DNA of 64,000 bases from Streptococcus vicugnae. GTDB taxonomy: Bacteria > Bacillota > Bacilli > Lactobacillales > Streptococcaceae. Below the pieces are notes generated by a model. The model ran no database searches and was not told the DNA's origin. It saw only the letters and a program-made list of their open reading frames with translations. Location: the NCBI RefSeq assembly GCF_016461705.1, contig NZ_JAEMHW010000001.1, forward strand, positions 372,001-436,000. The letters run 5' to 3'. Shown in pieces: positions 9,226 through 18,568 of this stretch; position 1 is the first letter of the stretch; every line of letters starts with the position of its first letter. The translations under genes were made by a program, and so were the position numbers.

Positions 9226-9816
9226 TTAGTTCAATTCGTTGTTGACCATGATTTCATCGATAAAGCCGTATTCAAGAGTTTCTTGAGCGCTCATCCAGTT
9301 ATCACGTTCAGCATCTGCGTGAACTTTTTCCAATGTTTGGCCTGAATTATCAGCCAAAATTTGTTCCAAGTTTTGACGTGTTTTCAAAAGGTGTTCAGCA
9401 GCAATTGCCATATCAGTTTGTTGAGTACCGCCACCAGTACCACCCATTGGTTGGTGAATCATGTATTCTGCATTTGGTAACATGAATCGTTTACCCTTTG
9501 TACCTGATGAAGCAATGATTGTACCCATTGATGCTGCCATACCCATAACAATAGTTTGAACATCTGATTTAATGAAGTTCATTGTATCTACAATAGCAAG
9601 ACCAGCTGAAACTGATCCACCAGGAGTATTAACATAAAGGTAAATATCTTTTGTATTATCTTGCGCATCAAGGAACAACAATTGAGCAATGATAGAGTTT
9701 GCCATATTGTCTTCAACTGGTCCAGTCAACATGATGATACGATCTTTCAAAAGACGTGAGTAAATATCATATGAGCGTTCACCGCGGCTTGTTTGTTCAA
9801 TAACTACAGGAATCAT
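9226..9816 (-). CDS. clpP: ATP-dependent Clp protease proteolytic subunit
   Basis: A 196-residue serine peptidase subunit. The catalytic Ser96 is in GMAASMG, His121 is in MIHQPMGG, and the Asp lies in the C-terminal ERDNWMS region. The N-terminus starts [20 protein letters not shown], the canonical ClpP start. It forms the 14-mer barrel served by ClpX, ClpC or ClpE for protein quality control. The promoter overlaps a CtsR operator (9912-9936), so heat and stress induction is expected. Confidence 0.98.
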   Translation of the reverse strand: MIPVVIEQTSRGERSYDIYSRLLKDRIIMLTGPVEDNMANSIIAQLLFLDAQDNTKDIYLYVNTPGGSVSAGLAIVDTMNFIKSDVQTIVMGMAASMGTIIASSGTKGKRFMLPNAEYMIHQPMGGTGGGTQQTDMAIAAEHLLKTRQNLEQILADNSGQTLEKVHADAERDNWMSAQETLEYGFIDEIMVNNELN

Positions 9817-9906
9817 ATCTTTTCTCCTTTACTAGGCTAGAAAATAATAGGTATAACATCTCAAAACTATTTTTCTGGCCTCTGTTTTAAATATTAACCT
9901 GAGACT

Positions 9907-9936
9907 ATTATAGTCAAATGGTCAAAAAAGGTCAAA
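9907..9936 (-). promoter_or_regulatory. clpP promoter with CtsR operator
   Basis: On the minus strand a -35 TTGACC (9930-9935) is separated by 17 bases from -10 TATAAT (9907-9912). Read on the plus strand, GGTCAAA-aaa-GGTCAAA (9920-9936) is an exact CtsR heptad direct repeat covering the -35 box. A third near-heptad, AGTCAAA (9912-9918), precedes it. CtsR bound here would block RNA polymerase. Confidence 0.93.
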
Positions 9937-9945
9937 TGAAAAATT

Positions 9946-10830
9946 TTAATATTCGACTTTTTCCTGAAGTAAAATAAATCGACTGCTTTTTTTCGGTTGA
10001 TAAATGGCTAATAGAACACCGATAAAAATCAAGCCTGTTCCTAAAAATGCTAAACCGCTCAGCCATTCGCCAAAGAAAAGAAAGGCAAAGACTGCTGCAA
10101 AAATAGGCTCTAGAGCAAACATGACACTTGTGAATTCTGCACTAACATAAGATTGAACAGTTGTTTGCATCACCCAACCATAAGCTGAGCATAGCAAAGC
10201 TAGTCCTAAAACAGAAAACCAAACTGTGCTTGAATGAGGTAAAACAGGCGTTTCAAGTGAAAATGTTCCTATTAAAGCATATAAACTAGAGAAACCTAAT
10301 TGCCAAATTCCTAAACTCATCGCATCTACTTTATCAACAAAGGTTTTAGAAAGAATAATGTATAAAGCTGCAGATAACAAACACATCGCAGCACCAAAAT
10401 TTAATTGCGATAAATCAGCGCCGGTTAGTAGATAAAGGCCAAGTAAAACAATAAGAATCGCTACTATTGTCTTTACATTTGGCAGTTTTCGAGTCATGAT
10501 AGCTTGAAAAATAGGAACTATGACCACTGTAGTGGAAGCCAGAAAACCTGCTGTTGAAGAAGAGGTATCAATAACACCAACAACTAAAAAATAAAAGACT
10601 GCAAATAATAAATCTCCCGCCAATGCACTATACGTCATTAACTTCCAAGAAAAATTTTTTTGTAAACGTCGATAAAAAATCAAAATCAAAGCCAAAAAAG
10701 CCAAACCACAACGGAGAGCTACTAATTCTATGGCTGGAATTTCAGATGCACCAAGTGCCATGAAAATATAGGACATCCCCCATGCGAGAGGCACAGTAAC
10801 TGAAAATAGTTGAGCATATTTTTTTATCAT
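9946..10830 (-). CDS. EamA/DMT family transporter
   Basis: A protein of about 294 residues with ten predicted membrane helices in two EamA repeats. Examples are WGMSYIFMALGASEIPAIELVALRCG in the first and YGWVMQTTVQSYVSAEFTSVMFALEPIFAAVFAFLFFGE in the second; the latter is a classic drug/metabolite transporter signature. The substrate is unknown. I chose the ATG at 10828-10830 because GAGAGG lies just upstream; the longer frame uses GTG. It is divergent from a LysR gene, a common exporter-regulator arrangement, but that regulator is broken here. Confidence 0.88.
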   Translation of the reverse strand: MIKKYAQLFSVTVPLAWGMSYIFMALGASEIPAIELVALRCGLAFLALILIFYRRLQKNFSWKLMTYSALAGDLLFAVFYFLVVGVIDTSSSTAGFLASTTVVIVPIFQAIMTRKLPNVKTIVAILIVLLGLYLLTGADLSQLNFGAAMCLLSAALYIILSKTFVDKVDAMSLGIWQLGFSSLYALIGTFSLETPVLPHSSTVWFSVLGLALLCSAYGWVMQTTVQSYVSAEFTSVMFALEPIFAAVFAFLFFGEWLSGLAFLGTGLIFIGVLLAIYQPKKSSRFILLQEKVEY

Positions 10831-10943
10831 AAATTTCACCTCTCAATTCCTAATATCATGCTTTTATTATAAGTTGATATAGGATATAAGTAAAATTAAA
10901 GCATATAATAGAAACATAATTTTTTCTTATGAGAGGTGCTGCA

Positions 10944-11813
10944 ATGATTTCAAAATACGCTATTTTCTGCTCGGTTATTGAATCGGGTTCTTTTACCAAA
11001 ACAGCCAACCTATTAAACTACTCACAAAGTGCTGTCAGTCAAACCATCAAAAATCTAGAAAAAGAAATTGGAACGTGTTTATTAACTCGGGGTCATGAAG
11101 GCGTCAAGTTAACAAAAGATGGTCAAGCACTCTATCCCTACTTCCAACAAATTGTCCAAAGTGAAAAACAGTTAACTAAAAAAATTGACGAATTACAAGG
11201 CCTGAATAAAGCTGAGATACGCATTGGTATTTTTACTTCAGCCAGCCGAAATTTTATTTTACCATTTATTAAAGAATTTAAATCTAAACATCCAGCAGTG
11301 AATTTTGTCCTCAAGTAAGGGGATTACACAAGCATTCACCAATGGTTAGATACCGGGCAAGTGGATTTAGGTTTCACGCACATCGATTATGTTGGTCAAT
11401 TGCAATCTCAAATCCTTTATCAAGACTGTCTTTATGCAGTTCTACCAAGCAAACATCCTTTGGCAAAACAAAGCGAAGTTTCTCTTTCTGATTTGGCTAA
11501 AACTGAGTTAATTTTGCTTGATGAAGGTGAAAACAGTTTAACACGCGCAGCTTTTGCTAAAGCAAACATCACCCCAACATTCACCTACGAAATTTACGAT
11601 GACTATACCATCCTTGAAATGATTCGACAAGATTTAGGAGCTAGCCTCCTTTATGAAAACTTTCTTGACGGCCTAGCTCTAGAAGATTTAACCGTTCGTC
11701 ACATTACTGAAAAACCATTTCGGACCATCGTTTTGGCTTGGAAAAACTGGCAAACCCTTCCTTTAGCTGCTCAAGAATTTGCCAAAAATATTTCTAACCA
11801 TATTCATGATTAA
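10944..11813 (+). pseudogene. LysR-family transcriptional regulator, interrupted by an in-frame TAA
   Basis: Two pieces in one reading frame make a complete LysR protein. The N-terminal part has the winged HTH (YAIFCSVIESGSFTKTANLL, QSAVSQTIKNLE), the linker helix and the start of the co-inducer domain. The C-terminal part (from GDYTSIHQWLDTGQVDLGF) continues the domain to the normal end. They are separated only by TAA at 11316-11318. Homologues usually have a KEGDY-like sequence here, so a GAA-to-TAA change fits. ATG 10944 is preceded by GAGAGG. It is divergent from the DMT transporter. A truncated product could still bind DNA. Confidence 0.87.
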
Positions 11814-11850
11814 AAAAGGTTTGCGTTCTCAACCGAACGCAAACCTTTTT
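11813..11850. terminator. Bidirectional terminator between lysR remnant and upp
   Basis: Perfect 16-bp arms at 11813-11828 and 11835-11850 (AAAAAGGTTTGCGTTC and its complement) enclose a 6-base loop. A-rich and T-rich flanks let it work for both convergent genes. Confidence 0.93.
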
Positions 11851-11877
11851 ATTGTTAATTAAGCAGTAAGCTTAGCT

Positions 11878-12507
11878 TTATTTTGTACCAAACAAACGGT
11901 CACCAGCGTCACCAAGACCTGGTACGATATAACCATTTTCGTTCAATTTTTCATCAAGAGCAGCTGTATAGATATCGATGTCTGGGTGAGCTTCTTGAAG
12001 AGCTTTAACACCTTCTGGAGCAGCAACAAGACAAATAAATTTGATGTTTGCAGCACCACGTTTTTTAAGTGAGTCAACAGCCAAAATTGCAGAACCACCA
12101 GTTGCAAGCATTGGGTCTACCACAAAGATTTGGCGTTGATCGATATCTTCTGGTAATTTCACAAGATATTCAACGGGTTGTAAAGTTTCTTCGTCACGGT
12201 ACATACCGATGTGACCAACTTTAGCCGCTGGGATAAGGCTCAAGAAACCATCAACCATACCGATACCAGCACGTAGGATAGGAACAATTGCCAATTTTTT
12301 ACCAGTCAATTGTTTTTGAGTTGTTTTTGTAATAGGTGTTTCAATTTCAACATCTTCTAATGGAAGGTCGCGAGAAACTTCATAGCCCATAAGCATAGCG
12401 ATTTCGTTAACCAATTCGCGAAAATCTTTAGTTGAAGTTGTTGTACGACGTAAAATTGACAATTTGTGTTGGATAAGCGGGTGTGAGATAACTTGGAATT
12501 TTCCCAT
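11878..12507 (-). CDS. upp: Uracil phosphoribosyltransferase
   Basis: A 209-residue pyrimidine salvage enzyme that converts uracil and PRPP to UMP. The PRPP-binding loop is [12 protein letters not shown] near residues 127-138. The uracil-binding C-terminal segment [20 protein letters not shown] is intact. The length matches the family exactly. It appears monocistronic, with the convergent terminator at 11813-11850 downstream. Confidence 0.98.
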   Translation of the reverse strand: MGKFQVISHPLIQHKLSILRRTTTSTKDFRELVNEIAMLMGYEVSRDLPLEDVEIETPITKTTQKQLTGKKLAIVPILRAGIGMVDGFLSLIPAAKVGHIGMYRDEETLQPVEYLVKLPEDIDQRQIFVVDPMLATGGSAILAVDSLKKRGAANIKFICLVAAPEGVKALQEAHPDIDIYTAALDEKLNENGYIVPGLGDAGDRLFGTK

Positions 12508-12627
12508 GATTGTACTCCTTTATACTGAATTTAGTTTAACCTTACCAATTATAGCAGAAAATAGGGAAATTTGCTAAATTTTTATGACGAATGTCACATT
12601 TTTTATCATAATAGCGTTTTAAAATAC

Positions 12628-12649
12628 TAAAAAAACAGGATTTCTCCTG
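12628..12649 (-). terminator. Terminator after patB
   Basis: A short GC stem CAGGA/TCCTG (12636-12640 and 12645-12649) has a 4-base loop and, on the minus strand, a run of seven T. It ends the metB-patB transcript. Confidence 0.8.
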
Positions 12650-12652
12650 CCA

Positions 12653-13816
12653 TTATTTTCCAAAAACCTCAGCAATGCGTTTGCTTGCTTCTTTGATAGT
12701 CTCAAAAGGCGTTGCAGCATTCAAACGCGCAAAAGTTTTTCCTTCTTTACCAAAATGTGCGCCATCATTTAAAACCACTTTTGCTTCTTTTTGCAATTTT
12801 TCATCCAATTGCGGTTGTTCAATGCCATAAGCAGAAAAATCTAACCAAACCAAGTAAGTTCCTTCTGGTTTCATGACCTTGATTTTTGTATTTTTTTCAA
12901 AATAGTCGACAAGATAATCGATATTTTTTTCAACCACTTTTTTGAGTTCTTCTAACCAAGGTTTGCCATAAGTAAAGGCGGTTTCCGTAGTAATCATACC
13001 AATTGTTGGAACTTCATGCTGATTATTAGCCAGTTGAACACGTTGAAATTTTCGTCGCAAAGTCGGATTTTGAATAATCACGAAACTATTCTTAGTTCCT
13101 GCAATATTAAAAGTCTTCGTTGCTGACGATAAAACCAAGGTAAAGTCTTTAAAGCTATCATCAACTGTATTGAAAGAATGATGAGTGTGACCAAAAAGGG
13201 CTAAATCTTGATGAATTTCATCTGAAACCAAAATAACACCGTGTTTTTTGCAAAGCTGACCAATTTTTTGCAATTCATCCTTTGACCAAACACGTCCACC
13301 AGGATTATGCGGACTGCAAAAGACATAAAGTTTAACCTGATTTTCCACAATGTCTTTTTCCAACTGCTCAAAATCAATTTCAAAATGCCCATTTCTAATC
13401 AGCAATGAATTTTCAACCAACTTACGATCATTAAGGCGAATAGTACGAGCAAAGGGATAATAGACTGGCGAATTAATCAAGACAGCATCGCCTTTTTCTG
13501 TAAAAGCTTGAATAGCGACCGAAATGGCTGGGACAACACCGTCAATAAAAGAAATATCTTCCTTTTTAATCTCATAGCCATGCTCATTTTTTTCCCAATC
13601 AATCACGGATTGATAGAGAGAATCTTTAAAATAATTATAGCCAAAAATATGTTCCTGACCGTAATCAATGATGGCCTGTTTAATTTCTGGAACAGGTAAG
13701 AAATCCATGTCAGCTACCCACAATTGAAGTAAATCTGGATTTTTTTCTGAGCTTTGCCATTTATAAGTAAACTGATTTAGACGATTGGGTCTACTTGTAA
13801 AATCATATTTTCCCAT
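12653..13816 (-). CDS. patB: PatB/MalY-type C-S lyase (cystathionine beta-lyase)
   Basis: A PLP-dependent fold-type I aminotransferase-like lyase of about 387 residues. It begins MGKYDFTSRPNRLNQFTYKW; the PLP-binding lysine is in SSATKTFNIAG, with DEIHQDL and SPHNPGGRVW being conserved cofactor and substrate contacts. PatB/MalY enzymes cleave cystathionine to homocysteine, pyruvate and ammonia, completing transsulfuration after MetB. I chose the ATG at 13814-13816, which has the strong RBS GGAGGGG; the longer frame would overlap metB. It starts one base past the metB stop, so the two are one operon. Confidence 0.92.
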   Translation of the reverse strand: MGKYDFTSRPNRLNQFTYKWQSSEKNPDLLQLWVADMDFLPVPEIKQAIIDYGQEHIFGYNYFKDSLYQSVIDWEKNEHGYEIKKEDISFIDGVVPAISVAIQAFTEKGDAVLINSPVYYPFARTIRLNDRKLVENSLLIRNGHFEIDFEQLEKDIVENQVKLYVFCSPHNPGGRVWSKDELQKIGQLCKKHGVILVSDEIHQDLALFGHTHHSFNTVDDSFKDFTLVLSSATKTFNIAGTKNSFVIIQNPTLRRKFQRVQLANNQHEVPTIGMITTETAFTYGKPWLEELKKVVEKNIDYLVDYFEKNTKIKVMKPEGTYLVWLDFSAYGIEQPQLDEKLQKEAKVVLNDGAHFGKEGKTFARLNAATPFETIKEASKRIAEVFGK

Positions 13817-13817
13817 A

Positions 13818-14912
13818 TTACCCCTCCAAAGCATTTTTCAAATCTTCAATCAAATCTTCAACGTCTTCAATACCGATTGACAAACGTAATAAATCATTAG
13901 TCAAACCGTAAGAAAGACGAACATCTTCAGGAATATCAGCGTGCGTTTGCGTTCTTGGATAAGTGATTAGACTTTCTACACCTCCAAGACTTTCTGCAAA
14001 TGTGATAATCTCTAGATGATTAATGATATCAGGAATTTTCGTTTCATCAACCACCTTAAATGAAATCATACCACCTTTTCCAGTATAAAGCACCTCTTTG
14101 ACAGCAGATGAATTTTTCAAAAAGGCAACAATTTCGTGAGCATTTTCTGTGGCTTTTTCCATACGAAGTTTAAGAGTCTTGAGACCTCGCATTAACATGT
14201 AGGAATCAAAAGGAGAAAGGGTAGGTCCTGTAGTATTCAGATTATAAAAAAGTTTTTCATATATAGCTTTATCACTGGTAATCACAACGCCTGCAAGAAC
14301 ATCATTGTGACCCGCTAAATATTTTGTAGCTGAATGAACCACGATATCAGCTCCAAGAGTAATTGGATTTTGATAAATCGGACTATAAAATGTGTTATCA
14401 ACGACTAATTTAGCTCCATTTGCATGTGCAACTTCTGCAACTTTCACAATGTCAAATTCAATCATCAAAGGATTCGTCGGTGTTTCAAGGTAAACGATAT
14501 CCGTTTCTTCAGAAATGGCAGCTAAAAGGTCCGTTTCTGAATTAGCATAGGTAAACTCAAAGCGTCCTTCTTTTTCCTTGTCATTAAACCAACGGAAAGA
14601 CCCGCCATACAAATCACGCGCAGCTACTACTTTTGCCCCAACAGGAAAAATTTCAAGTGCCAAAACAATAGCGCTCATACCTGATGAAGTCGCTAAGGCA
14701 TAATCTGCTTTTTCAATCGCTGCCAGTGTTTTTTCAAGGGTAGCACGTGTTGGATTTTTCGTTCTTGTATAATCAAATCCAGTTGATTTTCCAAATTCTG
14801 GGTGCTGATAAGTCGTTGAAAAATGAATCGGTGCTGCAAGAGCTCCCGTTGCTTCATCCGACTTGATCCCAGCATGAGCTAAAATAGTAGCCAATCTACA
14901 GTCACTTTTCAT
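13818..14912 (-). CDS. metB: Cystathionine gamma-synthase family PLP enzyme
   Basis: A Cys/Met-metabolism PLP enzyme of about 364 residues. It has the PLP lysine in HSATKYLAGHNDVLAG, DNTFYSPIYQNPITLGAD, YTRTKNPTR near the N-terminus and SLGGVESLITYP near the C-terminus. Together with PatB it makes a route from cysteine and activated homoserine to homocysteine for methionine synthesis. The family also includes gamma-lyases and O-acetylhomoserine sulfhydrylases, so the exact reaction is inferred from the PatB neighbour. ATG 14910-14912 has the RBS GGGGGAC. A palindrome upstream may be its operator. Confidence 0.88.
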   Translation of the reverse strand: MKSDCRLATILAHAGIKSDEATGALAAPIHFSTTYQHPEFGKSTGFDYTRTKNPTRATLEKTLAAIEKADYALATSSGMSAIVLALEIFPVGAKVVAARDLYGGSFRWFNDKEKEGRFEFTYANSETDLLAAISEETDIVYLETPTNPLMIEFDIVKVAEVAHANGAKLVVDNTFYSPIYQNPITLGADIVVHSATKYLAGHNDVLAGVVITSDKAIYEKLFYNLNTTGPTLSPFDSYMLMRGLKTLKLRMEKATENAHEIVAFLKNSSAVKEVLYTGKGGMISFKVVDETKIPDIINHLEIITFAESLGGVESLITYPRTQTHADIPEDVRLSYGLTNDLLRLSIGIEDVEDLIEDLKNALEG

Positions 14913-14995
14913 AATAGTCCCCCTTCTCATCTCATATACGATCTGTCAAAAATTTATAGACCTTATTCTAACATTTATTTTCTAAAATGCATGCC

Positions 14996-15047
14996 TTTTA
15001 GCTATTCTAATTCTTGATACTTAGCTATAAGAAAAAACTATAGCTAA
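14996..15047. promoter_or_regulatory. Inverted-repeat operator candidate upstream of metB
   Basis: TTAGCTATA (15021-15029) and TATAGCTAA (15039-15047) are perfect 9-base inverted arms 9 bases apart. A third copy of the core, TTTTAGCTAT, sits at 14996-15005. Streptococcal met genes are often controlled by LysR-type MetR/MtaR at TATAGTT-type palindromes. This motif resembles that layout but the sequence differs, so the regulator is not assigned. Confidence 0.45.
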
Positions 15048-15050
15048 AAA

Positions 15051-15165
15051 GAAAGTGATGTTTTAAAAGCTGATTTATCAGCATATTAGAAATCAGTCAA
15101 CACTATGCCTTGCTTATTATAACTACATAAAAAAGAAGCTGAGAACTTTTGTCTCAGCCTCTTTC
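15051..15165. repeat. Dispersed streptococcal repeat, copy 2, with terminator of ytgP
   Basis: This aligns with the right part of the element at 9028-9213: the palindrome AGCTGATTTATCAGC, a CATATTAGAAA-like spacer, a TCAAC block, then AAGAAGCTGAGA...TCTCAGCCTCTTT. The last hairpin (about 15133-15163, a 7-base loop, T-run on the minus strand) is a good terminator for ytgP. The left half with GTGAGACAGAAA is absent here. Confidence 0.72.
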
Positions 15166-15210
15166 ACGAGTCTAGAAATTAAAAGCAAATTTAGCCCTAT
15201 GGACTGTTTT

Positions 15211-16845
15211 TTACTCTAGATGGAATTTTTGACGCAATGCTTTTGCTCGACTTCCAATTAATTTATCTAAGAGATGAGTTACCAAAGCTAAGAAGCCATA
15301 AACAGCAACACCAAGTGCTCCCATAAGAACTAAATAGATGACACTACCAATACGAGTCGTTGGACTGATAATGAAGTGAAGTCCAAAAGTACCTAAAGCA
15401 ACGACCACTCCCATGATGGCTGTTAAAATAGTCACCAAAAGAATGCCTCGCCATAATGCCTTGCGGTTAAAGTGTGTTACTTGGTGAATTTGATTAAACA
15501 TCAGAACAATTGGAATCATCAAACCAATAGCTGTTGATAAAAGTGGACCATAAGCTTTAAATAAAAAGATAAATGGTACTTGCAAAACAATCTTGACAAC
15601 TAAGCCATACGCAAAATAGTGAATTGCTTTGCGGTTTTCAAAAAGTGCTTGCAACATTGGTGCTAACAAACTATAAAGTGCCAAGAAAATCACTTGAATC
15701 AAAGCACCAACGAACAACCATAATGCATCGCTATTTGGTGCACCATAGAAAAGAGTGTAGAGAGGTTGAGCCAAAATAATAGCTCCCATCATAGCTGGGA
15801 AAAGCACCATGCACAACATTTGTAAACTATTAATCACCAAATGTGCAGCAGCTTTTCTATCTTTATTGACAAAGTTTTCTGTCAAAAGTGGAATACCTGC
15901 ACCACCAATTGCTGTTGCCAGAGAAATCAAAATCATCGTAACTTTATTTGGATTACTTGACAAATAAGCGTACAAGATTTGCAATTCTTTCAAACTATGC
16001 GTGGTAAAGAGTTTCATTGAATTAATGAAAGACCATTGGTCAACAAGTTGGAACAATTGAATTGCTGCTCCAGTGATGATAAATGGAATTGCTTCTTTTA
16101 CGGTTTCGATGATAATCGCATTAGCATCGATATCAATCTCTTCATTTTCCTTAGATAAAATAGCCTGTAGTTTTCCTTCTTTCCAAAGGAAGAAAATGAG
16201 CACCATCACACTGGCAATCATTCCGATAAAGGCTGCAAACGTCGATTGTACAACGGCTGAGACATAGTCGCCAGAGCCAATCTTCATAATCATAAAAGCT
16301 GTAAGCAACATCCAAATCACACGAATCACTTGTTCAGCAATTTGGCTCATGGCATAAGGTTTTAAGTTGTTAAAACCTTGAAAGAATCCACGAAGAACAC
16401 TCATCGATGGGAAAATCAATACCGCCCAAGATAAGCTTTTCATAACGCGAACCAAATCTTCGCCACCACCACTCCAGGCAGCTTGAAGTGGTGCTCCAAG
16501 ATACATAATTGCCGCAAAAATCAACCCAAGTAATAAGGTTAATTTTAAAATTTTGCGTAAAAGGTAATAGCTGGTCTCTTCTTGCCCAAGAGTATTATAT
16601 TTAGAAACTTGCTTGGCAATGGCTACAGGAATTCCAGCCGTTGAAATTAATAGGAATACAGCATAAATGTTATAGCCCATTCCAAAAAGAGCATTAGCTT
16701 GTTCACTGTGTGTGCCCATCCATGCATACCATGGAATAATATAGAAGGCACCCAAGAGACGACTGATGAAGTTTGAAGCTGTTAACCAAGCAGCTCCACG
16801 CACCATCTGCTGTTGCTGTGTCACATTTGTTTTGTTTTCAGACAT
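15211..16845 (-). CDS. ytgP: MurJ/YtgP-type lipid II flippase
   Basis: A 544-residue membrane protein of the MOP/PST superfamily with about 14 helices (QQMVRGAAWLTASNFISRLLGAFYIIPWY at the N-terminus; SVLRGFFQGFNNLKPYAMSQIAEQ near residue 155, the typical flippase motif). Streptococcal YtgP can replace E. coli MurJ, so it probably flips the lipid-linked peptidoglycan precursor. It is divergent from murE, a conserved streptococcal arrangement that fits a wall role. SpoVB-like annotations refer to the same family. Confidence 0.9.
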   Translation of the reverse strand: MSENKTNVTQQQQMVRGAAWLTASNFISRLLGAFYIIPWYAWMGTHSEQANALFGMGYNIYAVFLLISTAGIPVAIAKQVSKYNTLGQEETSYYLLRKILKLTLLLGLIFAAIMYLGAPLQAAWSGGGEDLVRVMKSLSWAVLIFPSMSVLRGFFQGFNNLKPYAMSQIAEQVIRVIWMLLTAFMIMKIGSGDYVSAVVQSTFAAFIGMIASVMVLIFFLWKEGKLQAILSKENEEIDIDANAIIIETVKEAIPFIITGAAIQLFQLVDQWSFINSMKLFTTHSLKELQILYAYLSSNPNKVTMILISLATAIGGAGIPLLTENFVNKDRKAAAHLVINSLQMLCMVLFPAMMGAIILAQPLYTLFYGAPNSDALWLFVGALIQVIFLALYSLLAPMLQALFENRKAIHYFAYGLVVKIVLQVPFIFLFKAYGPLLSTAIGLMIPIVLMFNQIHQVTHFNRKALWRGILLVTILTAIMGVVVALGTFGLHFIISPTTRIGSVIYLVLMGALGVAVYGFLALVTHLLDKLIGSRAKALRQKFHLE

Positions 16846-16940
16846 AGTATTCTTCCTAATTTTAAAATAAGCGTTACTTTTTATTATAAACTTTTGCCTG
16901 TGACTTGTAAAACAAGGACATTAAGTCTAAAATAGAGAGT

Positions 16941-18392
16941 ATGATTACACTTGAAAAAACCCTCGACATTTTGAAAAAAGATCATAATTTCCGTGAAGTG
17001 ATCTTCCATAATCATTACAGTCTTAATTGGGCAGAAAATCCTACTTTTTCTAAAATTAGTTTTGATAGCCGAGACGTAGACAGTTCAACACTATTCTTTG
17101 CCAAAGGTGCGACCTTTAAAAAAGAATATCTTGAGCAAGCTATCCAAAAAGGCTTACCTTTCTACGTCAGCCAAGTTGACTATGAACTAGATATTCCTGC
17201 TATTATCGTTACAGATATCAAAAAAGCTATGAGCCTGATTGCGATGGAATTCTACGGTCATCCTGAAGAAAAACTAAAAATTATTGCTTTTACAGGGACA
17301 AAAGGAAAAACGACTGCTGCATACTTTGCTTATAACATTTTAAAACAAAGTCACAAACCAGCTATGTTTTCAACTATGAATACAACCCTCGATGGCGAAA
17401 CATTCTTCAAATCAAAACTAACAACACCAGAAAGTCTTGATCTCTTCAAAATGATGGCGACAGCTGTTGATAATGGTATGACTCACCTTATCATGGAAGT
17501 TTCTAGTCAAGCCTACCTTGTTGACCGTGTCTATGGTTTAACATTTGATGTTGGTGCTTTTCTTAATATCAGTCCAGACCACATTGGACCAATTGAACAC
17601 CCAACCTTTGAAGATTATTTCTACCACAAACGCTTGTTGATGGCTAACAGTAAAGCCGTTGTTGTTAATGCAGGCATGGATCATTTTAATGTGGTTGCTG
17701 AACAAGTAGCTGATCTTCCTCATGATTTTTATGGTAAGGGTTCTGATAACACTATTGAAAATGGCCGAGCGTTTGATTTTGACGCGACTGGTAAACTCGC
17801 TGGTCATTATGACATCCAACTCATTGGCTCATTTAACCAAGAAAATGCCATGGCAGCTGGCCTTGCTTGTCTTCGATTAGGAATAAGTCTTTGTGATATC
17901 AAAAAAGGAATCGCTGAAACAAGCGTTCCTGGCCGTATGGAAGTCATTACGCAAGCAAATGGCGCTAAAGTTTTCGTCGACTACGCTCATAATGGAGATA
18001 GTCTTGAAAAACTATTATCAGTTGTCGAAGAACACCAAACTGGAACACTGCATTTGATTTTGGGAGCTACTGGTAATAAGGGAGAAAGCCGTCGTGCTGA
18101 CTTTGCCCGTGTCATCAATGCTCACCCAGATCTTCAGGTGATTTTGACAGCTGATGACCCTAATTACGAAGATCCACAAGCAATCGCTGAAGAAATTGCA
18201 AGCCAAGTTACTCGTCCGCTAGCTATTCAAGTAGATCGTGAAAAAGCTATCGCCAAAGCCATGGCAGCTACTACAAATGAAAATGATGCTGTTATTATTG
18301 CTGGTAAGGGTGCTGATGCTTACCAAATCGTAAACGGTGAACGCACAGCCTATGCTGGTGACTTGAACATCGCTAAAAAGCATCTTAATTAG
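16941..18392 (+). CDS. murE: UDP-N-acetylmuramoyl-tripeptide synthetase, L-lysine adding (MurE)
   Basis: A 483-residue Mur ligase with three domains. It has the ATP-binding loop TGTKGKTT near residue 118, the central STMNTT and EVSSQAY segments, and the C-terminal amino-acid selection region [10 protein letters not shown] near residue 415. Enzymes adding meso-DAP carry DNPR at that position, so DDPN points to lysine, as expected for streptococcal wall. It adds Lys to UDP-MurNAc-Ala-Glu in the cytoplasm. lysA at 47187-48428 can supply the lysine. It is divergent from ytgP. Confidence 0.96.
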   Translation: MITLEKTLDILKKDHNFREVIFHNHYSLNWAENPTFSKISFDSRDVDSSTLFFAKGATFKKEYLEQAIQKGLPFYVSQVDYELDIPAIIVTDIKKAMSLIAMEFYGHPEEKLKIIAFTGTKGKTTAAYFAYNILKQSHKPAMFSTMNTTLDGETFFKSKLTTPESLDLFKMMATAVDNGMTHLIMEVSSQAYLVDRVYGLTFDVGAFLNISPDHIGPIEHPTFEDYFYHKRLLMANSKAVVVNAGMDHFNVVAEQVADLPHDFYGKGSDNTIENGRAFDFDATGKLAGHYDIQLIGSFNQENAMAAGLACLRLGISLCDIKKGIAETSVPGRMEVITQANGAKVFVDYAHNGDSLEKLLSVVEEHQTGTLHLILGATGNKGESRRADFARVINAHPDLQVILTADDPNYEDPQAIAEEIASQVTRPLAIQVDREKAIAKAMAATTNENDAVIIAGKGADAYQIVNGERTAYAGDLNIAKKHLN

Positions 18393-18463
18393 AACGGTTT
18401 CAATTATTATTTTGAATCATTCTAATTAATTATAATTGTGTTTAATTTTTATAAAAATTTTCA

Positions 18464-18490
18464 AAAAAAGGCTTCTCAGAGGCCTTTTTT
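18464..18490 (+). terminator. Rho-independent terminator after murE
   Basis: AAAAAAGGC and GCCTTTTTT arms (18464-18472 and 18482-18490) flank a short loop and include a T-run. The region 18393-18463 between the stop and the hairpin is AT-rich, with only an imperfect inverted repeat near 18393-18420. Confidence 0.82.
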
Positions 18491-18530
18491 CTTGTTACAA
18501 TGAAGAAACAATTCTCAGTTTTTTGAGACT

Positions 18531-18549
18531 TGTAATCACTATCATTTTC
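18531..18549 (+). promoter_or_regulatory. Fur-box-like sequence upstream of fhu operon
   Basis: TGTAATCACTATCATTTTC matches 13 of 19 positions of the classical Fur consensus GATAATGATAATCATTATC, with the right half nearly intact. It lies about 20 bases before the fhuC start. Iron control of a siderophore importer would make sense, but streptococci often use other metalloregulators, so this is a candidate only. Confidence 0.35.
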
Positions 18550-18568
18550 GCAAGAAAGGAGGTCTGTT

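Noticed and set aside
11316-11318. Programmed read-through or recoding in the LysR gene
   Set aside because: TAA is a poor read-through codon and no stimulatory structure is apparent; a simple nonsense mutation is the more economical explanation.
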